Shown: positions 35,193-44,790, numbered from the stretch's first letter. The stretch is 64,000 bases of DNA from Defluviitoga tunisiensis (GCF_000953715.1 NZ_LN824141.1:1614501-1678500), one strand, 5' to 3'. A program made the numbers and translations. The notes: generated by a model from the letters alone, not told the origin.

Positions 35193-36177
35193 GTTGATTA
35201 CCTCCATTTCCATACAACCAACAGGATACTAAGTGTTCGTTTCCTAATTCATTTTCCTTTGGTTCTTCTTCTTTACAAATGTCTTTAACAAAATTACAAC
35301 GAGGATTAAATCGACATCCTTTAGGAAAATTTTGTGGGCTAGGAACGGTTCCTGGAATAAATGGTAAGGTTTTTGATTTATACTCCCTTCTTATTTTTGA
35401 TTCCATTAATCCCTGAGTATATGGATGCAACGGTTTATTAAATATTTCCTCTGTAGTTCCTTTCTCAACAATTTTACCAGCATACATAACATGAACTCTA
35501 TCAGCGATTTCTGATATTACGCCTAAATCATGAGTGATGAAAATTATTGAATTTCCAAATTCATCTTGAATTGATTTCATTAAATTGAGAACTTGAGCTT
35601 GAACAGTTACATCCAGGGCAGTTGTAGGTTCATCAGCAATCAATATTTTGGGGTTTGTAAGAAGATTTAAAGCAATCATAGTTCTTTGAAGCATTCCTCC
35701 ACTCATTTCATGAGGATATTGATCGTATCTTTTTTCTGGTTCTGGAATTCCAACTCTTCTCATCATATCTATACTTTTATATCTACTTTCACTTTTGGTT
35801 AATTTTAAATGTGTTTTACAGACTTCATGCATTTGTTCTCCAATTGTGTACAGTGGATCAAATGAAGACATAGGCTCTTGAAAAATCATTCCAATTTCTT
35901 TTCCTCGAACCTTTTTAAATTCTTCTTCTTCAATTTCCAAAATGTTTTTCTTATCATATAATATTTTTCCTGAAAGAATTGTAGATTTAGGATTTAGCAA
36001 TTTCATTATTGCTAAATTAGTAACTGTCTTTCCACAGCCTGATTCCCCTACCAATCCTAAAGTTTCCTTTTCTTTTAACACAAAACTAATATTGTCAACA
36101 GCTTTAGATATACCTTCAAAAGTTTTAAAATATATTTTTAAATTGTTTACTTCTAAAATATTTTCTATATTTTTCAT
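35179..36177 (-). CDS. oppD: Oligopeptide ABC transporter ATP-binding protein OppD
   Basis: 332 residues. Walker A GESGCGKT, Q-loop FQEPMSSFDP, signature MSGGMLQR, Walker B ILIADEP and ITHDLG in order, then the cysteine-bearing C-terminal domain CRFNPRCN. The start ATG overlaps the oppC stop (ATGA). With OppF it powers the OppB-OppC channel of this unit. Confidence 0.95.
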   Translation of the reverse strand: MKNIENILEVNNLKIYFKTFEGISKAVDNISFVLKEKETLGLVGESGCGKTVTNLAIMKLLNPKSTILSGKILYDKKNILEIEEEEFKKVRGKEIGMIFQEPMSSFDPLYTIGEQMHEVCKTHLKLTKSESRYKSIDMMRRVGIPEPEKRYDQYPHEMSGGMLQRTMIALNLLTNPKILIADEPTTALDVTVQAQVLNLMKSIQDEFGNSIIFITHDLGVISEIADRVHVMYAGKIVEKGTTEEIFNKPLHPYTQGLMESKIRREYKSKTLPFIPGTVPSPQNFPKGCRFNPRCNFVKDICKEEEPKENELGNEHLVSCWLYGNGGNQLENN

Positions 36178-37259
36178 GCTCTTTCACCTACTTTATATGG
36201 ATCAGCAACATCTCTAAGAGATTCTCCCACAAAATTAAAAGAGAGAACTGCAAGAACAATAAAAACACCTGGTATTAACAGCCAAGGGTAAGAAGAAAGA
36301 GCAGAAAGCGATTGTGCTTGGCCAAGCAATAAACCCCAGCTAGTCATTGGCTCTTTAATACCTAGTCCCAAAAAGCTCATAGAACTTTCTCCCAAAATCA
36401 TTCCAGGAATTGACAGTGTAGAAACAACAATTAAATATGACATAGTATTTGGAATAAGATGTTTAATAATTATCCTAAAACCTGAAGCACCCATTGTTTT
36501 AGATGCAATTACAAATTCTTTCTCTCGCAGGCTTAGAACCATTCCCCTAACTACTCTTGCTACACCCATCCAACCTATAAAAGATAAAACCATTACAATA
36601 GCAAAGTATACCATTGTGCTTGGCCATTGAGGAGGAATAATCATAGCCAAAGCTAACCAAAGTGGTATTTGTGGAAAAGAACGAAGTAATTCCGTTAATC
36701 TTTGTATAACTACATCTATCCATCCCCCAAAGTATCCTGAAATTGCTCCCATTATGGCTCCAATAATAACACTTATGAATGTACCTACAAGTCCAATTGT
36801 CATAGATACTCTAGAACCATAAATAATTCGCGATAACAAATCTCTACCAAACTTATCAGTACCAAATAAACATAACAAAGCATCTGAATCTTTTGGAATC
36901 CCAAATAAATGTACATCACTTTCAAATACGCCCCATAATTTATAAGTATCACCATGTACAAATAATTTTATTGGAACTATTTTAGTTGTATCTTCTACAT
37001 AAGTTAATTGAAGAGTAACTGGATGTCTTTCCCTTTTTAATGGATGTATATATGGACCTATAAATTTACCATCATTAATCCACCTAACTTTACTTGGAGG
37101 AGCATAAGTATAATTTCTATTAGAAGTCATATAACTATAAGGCGCTATAAATTCTGAAAAAATTACAGTAATATACAATAAAATTAATATTATTAACCCA
37201 ACTACACCTAATTTATTTTTAAAGAAAGCATTCACCATTCTTTTGGTTTGTTCTTTCAC
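36174..37259 (-). CDS. oppC: Oligopeptide ABC transporter permease OppC
   Basis: 361 residues with the start at GTG 37259, after GGAGGC. TM1 is followed by an extracytoplasmic loop of about 100 residues, then LFGTDKFGRDLLSRIIYG, the usual entry to TM2, and EAA loop TMGASGFRIIIKHLIPN. The length is moderately above the family norm, as in other Thermotogota OppC proteins. Overlaps oppD by 4 bp. Confidence 0.94.
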   Translation of the reverse strand: MKEQTKRMVNAFFKNKLGVVGLIILILLYITVIFSEFIAPYSYMTSNRNYTYAPPSKVRWINDGKFIGPYIHPLKRERHPVTLQLTYVEDTTKIVPIKLFVHGDTYKLWGVFESDVHLFGIPKDSDALLCLFGTDKFGRDLLSRIIYGSRVSMTIGLVGTFISVIIGAIMGAISGYFGGWIDVVIQRLTELLRSFPQIPLWLALAMIIPPQWPSTMVYFAIVMVLSFIGWMGVARVVRGMVLSLREKEFVIASKTMGASGFRIIIKHLIPNTMSYLIVVSTLSIPGMILGESSMSFLGLGIKEPMTSWGLLLGQAQSLSALSSYPWLLIPGVFIVLAVLSFNFVGESLRDVADPYKVGERA

Positions 37260-37277
37260 ACAAAGTCGCCTCCTAAC

Positions 37278-38265
37278 TTTTCCGATATAAAATAGGTTAA
37301 CTTATTCTAATTCTTGGATCAAGTATCGCAAGTGCTATGTCTGCAAGCAGATTCCCTATTTGAGTCATAAAAGCTATGAACATCAAAAAAGTCATTACTA
37401 AGTATTGATCATGATTTAATAATGCATTATAAAAAAAAGGACCCATTGTTGGTAAATTTAATACTATCGATGTAATTATTGTTCCGCTAAATATCTCCGG
37501 CAACTGCATACCAGCTATGCTTACCAAAGGATTAATTGCATTTTTTATTACATGGCGTCTAACTACCTGGTCTTCTAAACCTCGGGCTTTTAAAGAAGTT
37601 ACAAACGGAGCATTAATAACGTCAAGCATGTTACCCCTCATTACTCTCATTAAACCTGCAAGTCCTGAAAATCCTATTACTACTATAGGTAACCAAATAT
37701 GTTTTAGTAAATCTAACAATTTTGCCCAACTCCATGGAGCTCCAATAAATTCAACAGAAAATAAACCTCCCACAGAAGTTACTCCCATTTGTAAAGCCAA
37801 CCACATAAAAACTAAAGCAAGAAAGAAAACTGGTACTGAAATTCCTAAAAATCCTATAAAGGTAAGAATATAATCACTAACAGAATATTGATGAAGCGAT
37901 GTATAAATTCCAGCAGGAATTGCTATAATCCATTGAAATATAATAGTTAAAAGCGCAATCGAAACTGTCCAACCCATTCTTTCCCAGATTAATTCTCCTA
38001 CAGGTCTTTTATATGCAAATGAATATCCAAAATCTCCTCTTGTAACTATACCTTTTATCCACATAAAATATCTTTGCACAGGTGGTTTATCAAGTCCTAA
38101 CATTTCATTAAGTCTTACTAAATGCTCAGGTGAAATATTTGGATTTTCCATAAATTGAGAAGCAAAGCTACCAGGTTGCAATTCAGTAATAATAAAACAT
38201 AACACAGAAATCAAGAACATCATTGGAATCATAATTAAAACTCTTCTTGTAATGAATGACCACAT
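37278..38265 (-). repeat. Duplicated oppB segment, copy 2
   Basis: Partner of 31201-32188. Identity begins 19 bp downstream of the stop codon and extends unbroken for 466 bp into the gene, then becomes mosaic. Confidence 0.9.
37297..38265 (-). CDS. oppB: Oligopeptide ABC transporter permease OppB
   Basis: 322 residues, six TM helices, with the same EAA motif as the duplicate at 31220. The differing residues are concentrated in the first periplasmic segment (PNISPEHLVRLNEMLG versus PRVSPEQVIELQKSLG) and a short mid-protein loop. The start is ATG with CGGAGGAAG upstream. It is followed 37 bp later by oppC and preceded by the SBP gene. Confidence 0.95.
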   Translation of the reverse strand: MWSFITRRVLIMIPMMFLISVLCFIITELQPGSFASQFMENPNISPEHLVRLNEMLGLDKPPVQRYFMWIKGIVTRGDFGYSFAYKRPVGELIWERMGWTVSIALLTIIFQWIIAIPAGIYTSLHQYSVSDYILTFIGFLGISVPVFFLALVFMWLALQMGVTSVGGLFSVEFIGAPWSWAKLLDLLKHIWLPIVVIGFSGLAGLMRVMRGNMLDVINAPFVTSLKARGLEDQVVRRHVIKNAINPLVSIAGMQLPEIFSGTIITSIVLNLPTMGPFFYNALLNHDQYLVMTFLMFIAFMTQIGNLLADIALAILDPRIRIS

Positions 38266-38313
38266 TTTAACTTCCTCCGATTCAAGAAATTAATATATAA
38301 CATTTATTATAAG

Positions 38314-38386
38314 TGGAGTTTCATACAATGATAAAAATACTATTACAAAAAGGGATTTTTAATTAGCTTATATGTACGAAACTCCA
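38314..38386 (-). other. Long-range stem-loop between SBP and oppB
   Basis: TGGAGTTTC pairs with GAAACTCCA around a loop of about 55 nt. It occupies the same place as the terminator-like hairpins of the other SBP genes but lacks a following T-run, so mRNA stabilisation rather than termination is likely. Confidence 0.45.
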
Positions 38387-38433
38387 AACAATATATTGGA
38401 AATATGTTCAGAAAACTATCTTACTAAAATTTA

Positions 38434-40173
38434 TTATTTCACAAAAATAGTTTGATAACTATAAACTACGGGACCATTTCCATTTAATTGATATACATTA
38501 CCAATTCTTTTATTCCAACCCCATATATCCATAGGTTTACATACAAATATATAAGGAACTTTATCCGCATATATTTCTTGCCATCTGTCGTAATATTTCT
38601 TTCTTTCTTGTGGATCCATTGTAGTTTGACCTTTTTCAAAGAGTTCATAAACTTCTAACTCCCAATCTAACATATTTTCAAAGACAGGTTTCCCGGTTTT
38701 TGGATCTTTAGTCGATATATGATTGTAATATAATGGACCACTAGGCTGCCATATCTCTTTTCTCAATTGAGGATCAGGCTGATTCCCAAAAGCATACATT
38801 GACATTTCAAAATTACCTGCTAACAAAGTTTCCATTATAACAGAAGTATCTAAAAACTGTAAATGAAGTTTTATCCCAATCTTTTTTACATCCTCTGAAA
38901 AAATATAGGCTATTTCTTGAGCTTGTTGAGCTGTAGTTGTCAAAAATACTACTTCAAAATTTTTACCACTTGGTAAATTCCTTATTCCATCTTTATCTGT
39001 ATCTTTTAATCCTAGTTTATCTAATAATTCTGAAGCCTTATCGAGATCATAAGGTCTTCTAATCTCTTCGATTTTTGGGTTATAAAAGAAATTTGAAGGT
39101 AAAGTTGGTGTTCCACCATAAACAGCTAATGTATTGTAAACTTCCTCTATGATTCTATCTCTATCTAATGCATATTCTATCGCTCTTCTAAAATCATCTT
39201 CTCTAAATAGTTTCCGTAATTCGGGATCTTTTGCATCTAAATTGAAGGTAATATGAAAAGGACTAGGTGTAGGATTAACAGGTTCTGCAGCAAAAATAGT
39301 AAACGGAGCACCGGATAATTCCTTACTTTTTAAGGTTGGATAATCTTTTGGATCTAACACTGCAAAATCTACTTCTCCTGTCATAAATTTCGCCATAGTT
39401 ACTTCTGCATCAGGAATAACTATAAAATTTATCCTCTCAATATATGGTAAACGATTTCCCCATTTATCAACTTTCCAATAATTAGGATTTTTCTTGAGTA
39501 CAACTTTTTGATCAGTAACATATTGTTCAATCATAAATGGCCCTGTACCTACTATTTGATTTACTGGGGTGTTAGTGGTCCAGATGAAATTTACAGAACT
39601 CAAATCATTCTTATCAATTAAAGGTTCGAGTACATGTTCAGGAAATATTTTTACGTGAGAAAGTGTCATAAGGAATGGTCCGAAGGGTTCGGGGAGTATA
39701 GCTTTAACAGTCATATCATCAATTTTTTCCCATTTAACTAATTCTCCGCCGATTGTTAATCTAGGAATGGCGTTGTTAATTGCCTTTTCATTCATTGCAA
39801 AATATTTCAATGTAAACATGACATCATCTGCACTAAATGGATGTCCATCACTCCATTTAACATCTCTTAAATGAAAAATTACTTCTTTACCGTCTTCAGA
39901 TATATCCCACGATTCCGCTAATGCTGGTTCTGGCTGTTGATAAACTGCTTGTAAATCAATCAAAGGATTTAAAACATGCACCATTACACTAAACGCAGGC
40001 GTAAAAAAAGTTCCATAAAGATTAAAAGAATCTGGCGCTCCACTTAAAGCCAAATTCACTTCTCCACCCATTTTTGGCTTTTCTGGAGTTAGCCAATCCG
40101 CTACTACAAAATCTTCAGCAAACATGATAAATGCAAGTATCATAACAAACAATAGCATAAAAAACTTTTTCAT
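38434..40173 (-). CDS. Extracellular solute-binding protein (SBP family 5)
   Basis: 579 residues with a signal peptide (MKKFFMLLFVMILAFIMFA), mature start EDFVVADWLTPEKPKMGGEV, and no lipobox. Family motif RDVKWSDGHPFSADDV. The start is ATG with AAAGGAGG. It is first of the SBP-oppB-oppC-oppD-oppF operon. It is transcribed divergently from the namZ-nagA salvage operon, so a wall-derived peptide or oligosaccharide is a reasonable guess for its ligand. Confidence 0.94.
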   Translation of the reverse strand: MKKFFMLLFVMILAFIMFAEDFVVADWLTPEKPKMGGEVNLALSGAPDSFNLYGTFFTPAFSVMVHVLNPLIDLQAVYQQPEPALAESWDISEDGKEVIFHLRDVKWSDGHPFSADDVMFTLKYFAMNEKAINNAIPRLTIGGELVKWEKIDDMTVKAILPEPFGPFLMTLSHVKIFPEHVLEPLIDKNDLSSVNFIWTTNTPVNQIVGTGPFMIEQYVTDQKVVLKKNPNYWKVDKWGNRLPYIERINFIVIPDAEVTMAKFMTGEVDFAVLDPKDYPTLKSKELSGAPFTIFAAEPVNPTPSPFHITFNLDAKDPELRKLFREDDFRRAIEYALDRDRIIEEVYNTLAVYGGTPTLPSNFFYNPKIEEIRRPYDLDKASELLDKLGLKDTDKDGIRNLPSGKNFEVVFLTTTAQQAQEIAYIFSEDVKKIGIKLHLQFLDTSVIMETLLAGNFEMSMYAFGNQPDPQLRKEIWQPSGPLYYNHISTKDPKTGKPVFENMLDWELEVYELFEKGQTTMDPQERKKYYDRWQEIYADKVPYIFVCKPMDIWGWNKRIGNVYQLNGNGPVVYSYQTIFVK

Positions 40174-40493
40174 TTCTTAAAACCTCCTTTACATAATTAA
40201 AAAATACTTAAAAATTCCACACAAGTAAAATTAATAATCTGATATAATAATAATAAAAACATTACATATGTGATAAAGTTATTACATTATGAATAATCTT
40301 ATAAGTTTATTTTTCTTATTATCCCATAATTTTTATATGATTGCAAATCCAAAAAAACGACTTTTTCTAATTTATTCAATAATAATTTAGTATATTCGTA
40401 TGAAAAGACCTACTATCAATAAAAATCAATTTGACATATTGTTATTACTTAATGTACAATAATAATAAATAGAAAAAGGTGATGATTATTATT
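40174..40493. other. Divergent promoter region between the Opp SBP and namZ
   Basis: 320 bp. It holds a strong plus-strand promoter (40431-40460) and an imperfect palindrome TTACATATGTGA near 40262. A minus-strand promoter for the SBP must lie here, but I cannot define it. No gene. Confidence 0.6.
40431..40460 (+). promoter_or_regulatory. Promoter of the namZ-nagA operon
   Basis: TTGACA (40431-40436), 18-bp spacer and TACAAT (40455-40460), ending 33 bp before the chosen namZ start codon. Confidence 0.85.
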
Positions 40494-41645
40494 ATGATAT
40501 TTCAAGGAATTGATGTAATAGAAAATAATAGTTTTAACAAGCTTCAAAATAAAAAAATTGCACTAATAACCAACTATTCTTTTGTAAATAAGAAGATGGA
40601 TGATGGAATTGATTTAATGTTCAAAAATCAAGTTAATGTTGTTAAAATATTTACCCCCGAACATGGATTATATGGCTTACCTGATGGAGAAGAATTTGAT
40701 GACCAAATTCATCCTATTTACAAAATACCAATTATTAGCTTATATGGAAAAAATAAGAAACCAACGGCTGAACAGCTAAAAGACATTGATGTACTTGTTT
40801 ATGATATTCAAGATGTTGGATTAAGATTCTACACCTTCATATATACTTTGGCTTATTCTTTAATTGCAGCAAGTGAAAACTATAAGAAATTTATAGTTCT
40901 AGATAGAATAAATCCCCTAGGAAGAGTAGTTTTTGGACCAAGAATTAAAAAAGAATTTTCCACATTTGTCGGTAATTATGAACTTCCTTTGAGATATGGT
41001 CTCACTCCTGGGGAACTTGCAAGATATTACAAAAAATATCTTAAGTTGGATGTCGACTTAGAAGTTGTTAAAATAGAAGGATGGAAAGGTGAAACTTTTG
41101 ACAAACTAAAGTTAAAATGGAATATTCCTTCTCCTGCTCTACCTACCTTTGAAAGCACTCTTGCATATACTGGAATGTGTTTAATTGAAGGAACAAATCT
41201 AAGCGAAGGTAGAGGAACACCAAAACCTTTTTGTTTTGTAGGTGCGCCATGGGTAAACGAAAACGAATTGTATGATTTCTTATGTAAAAAATTCTCTGAT
41301 TTGATTTTAAGAAAAAGACACTTTATACCAAATTTTTCTAAATTTCAAGGTCAACTCTGTAATGGAATAGAATTTTTTTCAGAGACAAAAGATAATTTTG
41401 TAATAGTAGCGATCGAGATGATTAGATATCTAGCTCAGAAAGAAGATTTTGAATTCAGAAAATATTTAGATAGAGAAAATCATCTTCAAAGAGATCACAT
41501 TGAAAATTTACTGGGGGTAGAAAAAAAAGTTTTTTTTGAAAACGATCTTTCATACTTAGAAGATTGGAACAATAGTGCTCAAGAATTTATTAATTTTTGT
41601 GATGATATTTTATTATATGGAGGAATAAACCTATGGACTATCTAG
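40494..41645 (+). CDS. namZ: Exo-beta-N-acetylmuramidase NamZ (DUF1343, GH171)
   Basis: 383 residues with ATG 40494 chosen because AAAGGTGAT ends about 10 nt upstream; an in-frame GTG at 40479 lies in that site. Family marks are FTPEHGLYG, VYDIQDVGLRFYTFIYTLAY, DRINPLGR and LIEGTNLSEGRGTPKPF. NamZ (B. subtilis YbbC) releases MurNAc from the non-reducing end of peptidoglycan chains. B. subtilis NamZ is secreted. Here no signal peptide is visible, so it probably acts on imported fragments. First gene of a seven-gene operon; overlaps nagZ by 13 bp. Confidence 0.93.
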   Translation: MIFQGIDVIENNSFNKLQNKKIALITNYSFVNKKMDDGIDLMFKNQVNVVKIFTPEHGLYGLPDGEEFDDQIHPIYKIPIISLYGKNKKPTAEQLKDIDVLVYDIQDVGLRFYTFIYTLAYSLIAASENYKKFIVLDRINPLGRVVFGPRIKKEFSTFVGNYELPLRYGLTPGELARYYKKYLKLDVDLEVVKIEGWKGETFDKLKLKWNIPSPALPTFESTLAYTGMCLIEGTNLSEGRGTPKPFCFVGAPWVNENELYDFLCKKFSDLILRKRHFIPNFSKFQGQLCNGIEFFSETKDNFVIVAIEMIRYLAQKEDFEFRKYLDRENHLQRDHIENLLGVEKKVFFENDLSYLEDWNNSAQEFINFCDDILLYGGINLWTI

Positions 41646-43168
41646 AAAAAACATTGGGAAAATTATTTTTAATAGGCATACATGGTACTAGTTTAAACAA
41701 AGAAAACATGGAAGCATTAAACGTTATTAAACCTGGAGCAATCATCTTCTTTTCAAGAAACATACAAGACAAGTATCAATTAAGTAAATTTATTGATGAT
41801 ATAAAAAATTTTCTTAATTATGAACCTCTTTTTGCCATCGATCAAGAGGGTGGAATGGTGACTCGTTTAGATAAAGGTTTTTCTATTGCTCCAAGCCCTA
41901 TGGCAATTGCTGCTACATGTAATAGTGAAAATGCGTATATAGTATCCAATATTCTAGCCAAGGAAATGTTATCAGTCGGAATTGATTGGGATTATGCTCC
42001 TGTAGTTGATATAAATAACAATCCTTTAAATTCCGCAATTGGTATTAGAAGCTTTTCAGATAATAAAAACATTGTAGTTGAATTTGCATCTAAATTTGTT
42101 GAGGGTTTACATGATGGTGGCGTTATTTCATGTTTAAAACATTTTCCTGGAATAGGAAATGTAAATATCGATCCACACATAGATCTCCCCCTATCTAATT
42201 TAAGTAAAGAAGACTTAACAATGAACGAATTATACCCGTTTTTAAAAATAAAATCTCCATCTTGGATGCCTACCCACGTTTTTTTGCCAAAGATACAAAG
42301 TAAAAAAGAACCAGTAACACTTTCTAAAGAAATTCTCACCGATTTTATTAGAAAAGAATTAGACTTTAAAGAAGTTCTTGTTGCTGATGATTTGCAAATG
42401 GGGGGTGTTAACAACTTCTACAATATAGAAGACGCCACAATCAAAGCTATAAATGCTGGTATGGACATAGTAACTATATGTCATTCTTTTGAAGAACAAG
42501 TAAAAGCCAAAGAAGCAGTTATTTATGAATATAATAACAATAGAAATTTTAAAAGGAAAGTTTTGGAAGCTTTAGAAAGAATAAACAAATTGTATGATTT
42601 TTCCCGTAATATAAAGAAAAAAGTTAATTCCAAAATTACTCTTGAAGAAATTGGGGGCAAAAGACACAACGATATTATGCAAGACGTTTGTGATCGCTCT
42701 ATAACCTCTACTGTCGAAGAGCAATTCTCACCAATTAAAGAAATCGATAATATTTTTTACTTTTTAAAAAATAAAAACAAGGTTGGGGTTGAAGATAAAG
42801 AGAATAAAAACTTATGGTTAATAAATCAAATTTCATCGGATTTTAATATTAATCCCATAGATGTTAATCAATTTCCAAAAGAGAAAATTATCGACTTTTC
42901 AAAAAATAAAATTAATATAATTTTTACTGAAAATGCTTATTTAAATCAAGAGATATCAGATCTAATTGTTAAAATGTCTAATTCCTCTAACGAAACATAT
43001 TTAGTAGCCCTAAGAAATCCGTATGATGCTTTTTTACCTACAATAAAGTATGGATTATGTTCATATGGCTATCAAATTAATTCACAACAATCGTTGTATA
43101 AAATTTTAAAAGGTGAAATAAATCCGCTTGGAAAACTACCTATTGATCGGAGGCTTAAATATGCTTGA
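41633..43168 (+). CDS. nagZ: Beta-N-acetylglucosaminidase NagZ (GH3)
   Basis: 511 residues. GH3 motifs FAIDQEGGMVTRL, CLKHFPGIGN and the nucleophile region VADDLQMGG are present; NIDPH retains the Asp-x-His dyad that acts as acid/base in NagZ enzymes. The usual KHFPGHG reads KHFPGIG. A second alpha/beta domain follows from about residue 345, as in B. subtilis NagZ, ending GKLPIDRRL. No signal peptide. It cleaves GlcNAc from GlcNAc-MurNAc chains, alternating with NamZ. The start is ATG with GGAGGAA upstream. Confidence 0.93.
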   Translation: MDYLEKTLGKLFLIGIHGTSLNKENMEALNVIKPGAIIFFSRNIQDKYQLSKFIDDIKNFLNYEPLFAIDQEGGMVTRLDKGFSIAPSPMAIAATCNSENAYIVSNILAKEMLSVGIDWDYAPVVDINNNPLNSAIGIRSFSDNKNIVVEFASKFVEGLHDGGVISCLKHFPGIGNVNIDPHIDLPLSNLSKEDLTMNELYPFLKIKSPSWMPTHVFLPKIQSKKEPVTLSKEILTDFIRKELDFKEVLVADDLQMGGVNNFYNIEDATIKAINAGMDIVTICHSFEEQVKAKEAVIYEYNNNRNFKRKVLEALERINKLYDFSRNIKKKVNSKITLEEIGGKRHNDIMQDVCDRSITSTVEEQFSPIKEIDNIFYFLKNKNKVGVEDKENKNLWLINQISSDFNINPIDVNQFPKEKIIDFSKNKINIIFTENAYLNQEISDLIVKMSNSSNETYLVALRNPYDAFLPTIKYGLCSYGYQINSQQSLYKILKGEINPLGKLPIDRRLKYA

Positions 43169-44057
43169 TTATTTAGAAACTGAAAAAAGTAATCAAAAAA
43201 CAACCAACTTAGATGAACTAAATATATATGATATTTTAAGGGTAATTAATCAAGAAGATGCTACTGTTCCGTTAGCTATTACCGAAAATTTATCAAAAAT
43301 TGTTTCAATCGTTGATATATGTATTTCCACCATCAAAAAAAATGGAAGAATCATATATGTTGGCGCTGGAACAAGCGGTCGGGTAGCTGTTATAGATGCT
43401 GTTGAAACAGTTCCTACTTTTGATGTAGAACCTGGAACATTCTTACCAATAATAGCTGGAGGAGAAAAAGCTTTTTTCAGTGCAACAGAAAATGTAGAAG
43501 ATTACGAAGAAGGTGGAATGAACGATCTGGAAAAAAACAATATAAAAGAACAAGACTATGTAATAGGTATAACTGCAAGTGGTAGAACTCCATATGTAAA
43601 AGGTGCTTTACTAAAAGCTAGAGAAAAAGGTTGTAAAACTGCATTGATTTGTAATGTAAAAGATCCTGAACTTCAAGATTATTGCGATATTGTTATATCT
43701 TTAAGAACAGGCCCTGAAGTAATTACTGGAAGTACTAGAATGAAAGCGGGTTCCGCTCAAAAAATGGTTTTGAATATGATAAGCACAACAACTATGATAA
43801 AATTAGGTAAGACGTATAAAAACTATATGGTCGATGTTAAAGTTATGAATAAGAAGTTAGAAGAAAGAGCAATAAGAATTATTTCTGAAATTACTGGTTT
43901 GGATAGAAATACAAGTAGAAATTATTTATTAAAGGCTAATATGAAACCAAAATTAGCCATTTTAATGATTTTGTCTGGTAAAGATAAAACATCTTGCGAA
44001 AATGTACTTAAAGAAACAAATATACTTAATGAAGCTTTGAAAAAACTTGGGGGGTGA
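43161..44057 (+). CDS. murQ: N-acetylmuramic acid 6-phosphate etherase
   Basis: 298 residues, start ATG 43161 after CGGAGGC; overlaps the nagZ stop by 8 bp. SIS-fold motifs GAGTSGRVAVIDAVE, ITASGRTPYV and GSTRMKAGSAQKMVLN are diagnostic. It splits MurNAc-6P into GlcNAc-6P and D-lactate. Its substrate comes from AnmK (12528) and from the BadF-type kinase two genes downstream. Confidence 0.97.
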   Translation: MLDYLETEKSNQKTTNLDELNIYDILRVINQEDATVPLAITENLSKIVSIVDICISTIKKNGRIIYVGAGTSGRVAVIDAVETVPTFDVEPGTFLPIIAGGEKAFFSATENVEDYEEGGMNDLEKNNIKEQDYVIGITASGRTPYVKGALLKAREKGCKTALICNVKDPELQDYCDIVISLRTGPEVITGSTRMKAGSAQKMVLNMISTTTMIKLGKTYKNYMVDVKVMNKKLEERAIRIISEITGLDRNTSRNYLLKANMKPKLAILMILSGKDKTSCENVLKETNILNEALKKLGG

Positions 44058-44064
44058 GGGAATC

Positions 44065-44790
44065 ATGGAAAAAGTACCAATACCACTTTATTATCAACTG
44101 TATTTAGAACTCAAAAATAAACTAATCGAGGAATATAAAAAAGGAGAAAAATTCTTAACTGAACTAGAGATTTGCGAGAAATATGGTGTTTCTAGACCAA
44201 CTGTAAGAAAAGCCTTAGATGAATTGGAAAGAGAAGGATTAATTGAAAGGAAAAGAGGACAAGGTACTTTTTATACAGGTATTAAACAAGAAGAAGAATT
44301 AAGTAAATTAACAGGCTTTACTGAAGAAGCTATGAAACAAGGCCATAAAACTTACTCATTAGTTCTAGAGAATAAGTTAGTAGAAATTCCTACAGACTTA
44401 ATAAAAGAATTCGGACTTCCAAAAAAAGCTAGAGTAGTCTTATTGAAAAGGGTAAGATACTTAGACAACGAACCATATGCTCTTGAAACAGCTTATCTAA
44501 ACCCTGGTGCAGATATAAGGGTTTTAAATATAATTGAAAAAGATATGGGAAAAGAATCCTTATACCAAATTTTAACCAGCGAATATGGAATACGGTTTTC
44601 AAAAGCAATCGAGACTCTTGAAGTTACTAGACTAACAAAAGAAGAATCAAAATATCTTTCTCAAAAAGAAGGAGAACCTGCAGCTCTCAGAACACGTTAC
44701 ACTTATACAGACACCAATCAATGCATTGAATATGTAATTTCAATCTATCGGGGCGATAAATATAAATTTAGAGTGGTGAGACAAGTTTGA
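44065..44790 (+). CDS. GntR/HutC-family transcriptional regulator
   Basis: 241 residues, ATG 44065 after GGGGGGTGAGG. The N-terminal winged helix (residues about 5-75: LTELEICEKYGVSRPTVRKA, then LIERKRGQGTFY) is followed by a UTRA ligand-binding domain (ARVVLLKRVRYLDNEPYALE; PAALRTRYTYTDTNQCIEY). Relatives such as NagR/YvoA sense GlcN-6P or GlcNAc-6P. Being inside the salvage operon, it probably represses it. I found no clear TGGTNTAGACCA-type site in the namZ promoter. Confidence 0.92.
   Translation: MEKVPIPLYYQLYLELKNKLIEEYKKGEKFLTELEICEKYGVSRPTVRKALDELEREGLIERKRGQGTFYTGIKQEEELSKLTGFTEEAMKQGHKTYSLVLENKLVEIPTDLIKEFGLPKKARVVLLKRVRYLDNEPYALETAYLNPGADIRVLNIIEKDMGKESLYQILTSEYGIRFSKAIETLEVTRLTKEESKYLSQKEGEPAALRTRYTYTDTNQCIEYVISIYRGDKYKFRVVRQV

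Noticed and set aside
37517-37873. Plus-strand frame of 118 codons opposite oppB (also at 31440-31796)
   Set aside because: Present in both copies only because the oppB DNA is duplicated; no recognisable protein and no start signal.
40174-40493. NagR-type operator in front of namZ
   Set aside because: No TGGTNTAGACCA-like palindrome is present; only an AT-rich imperfect palindrome is seen.
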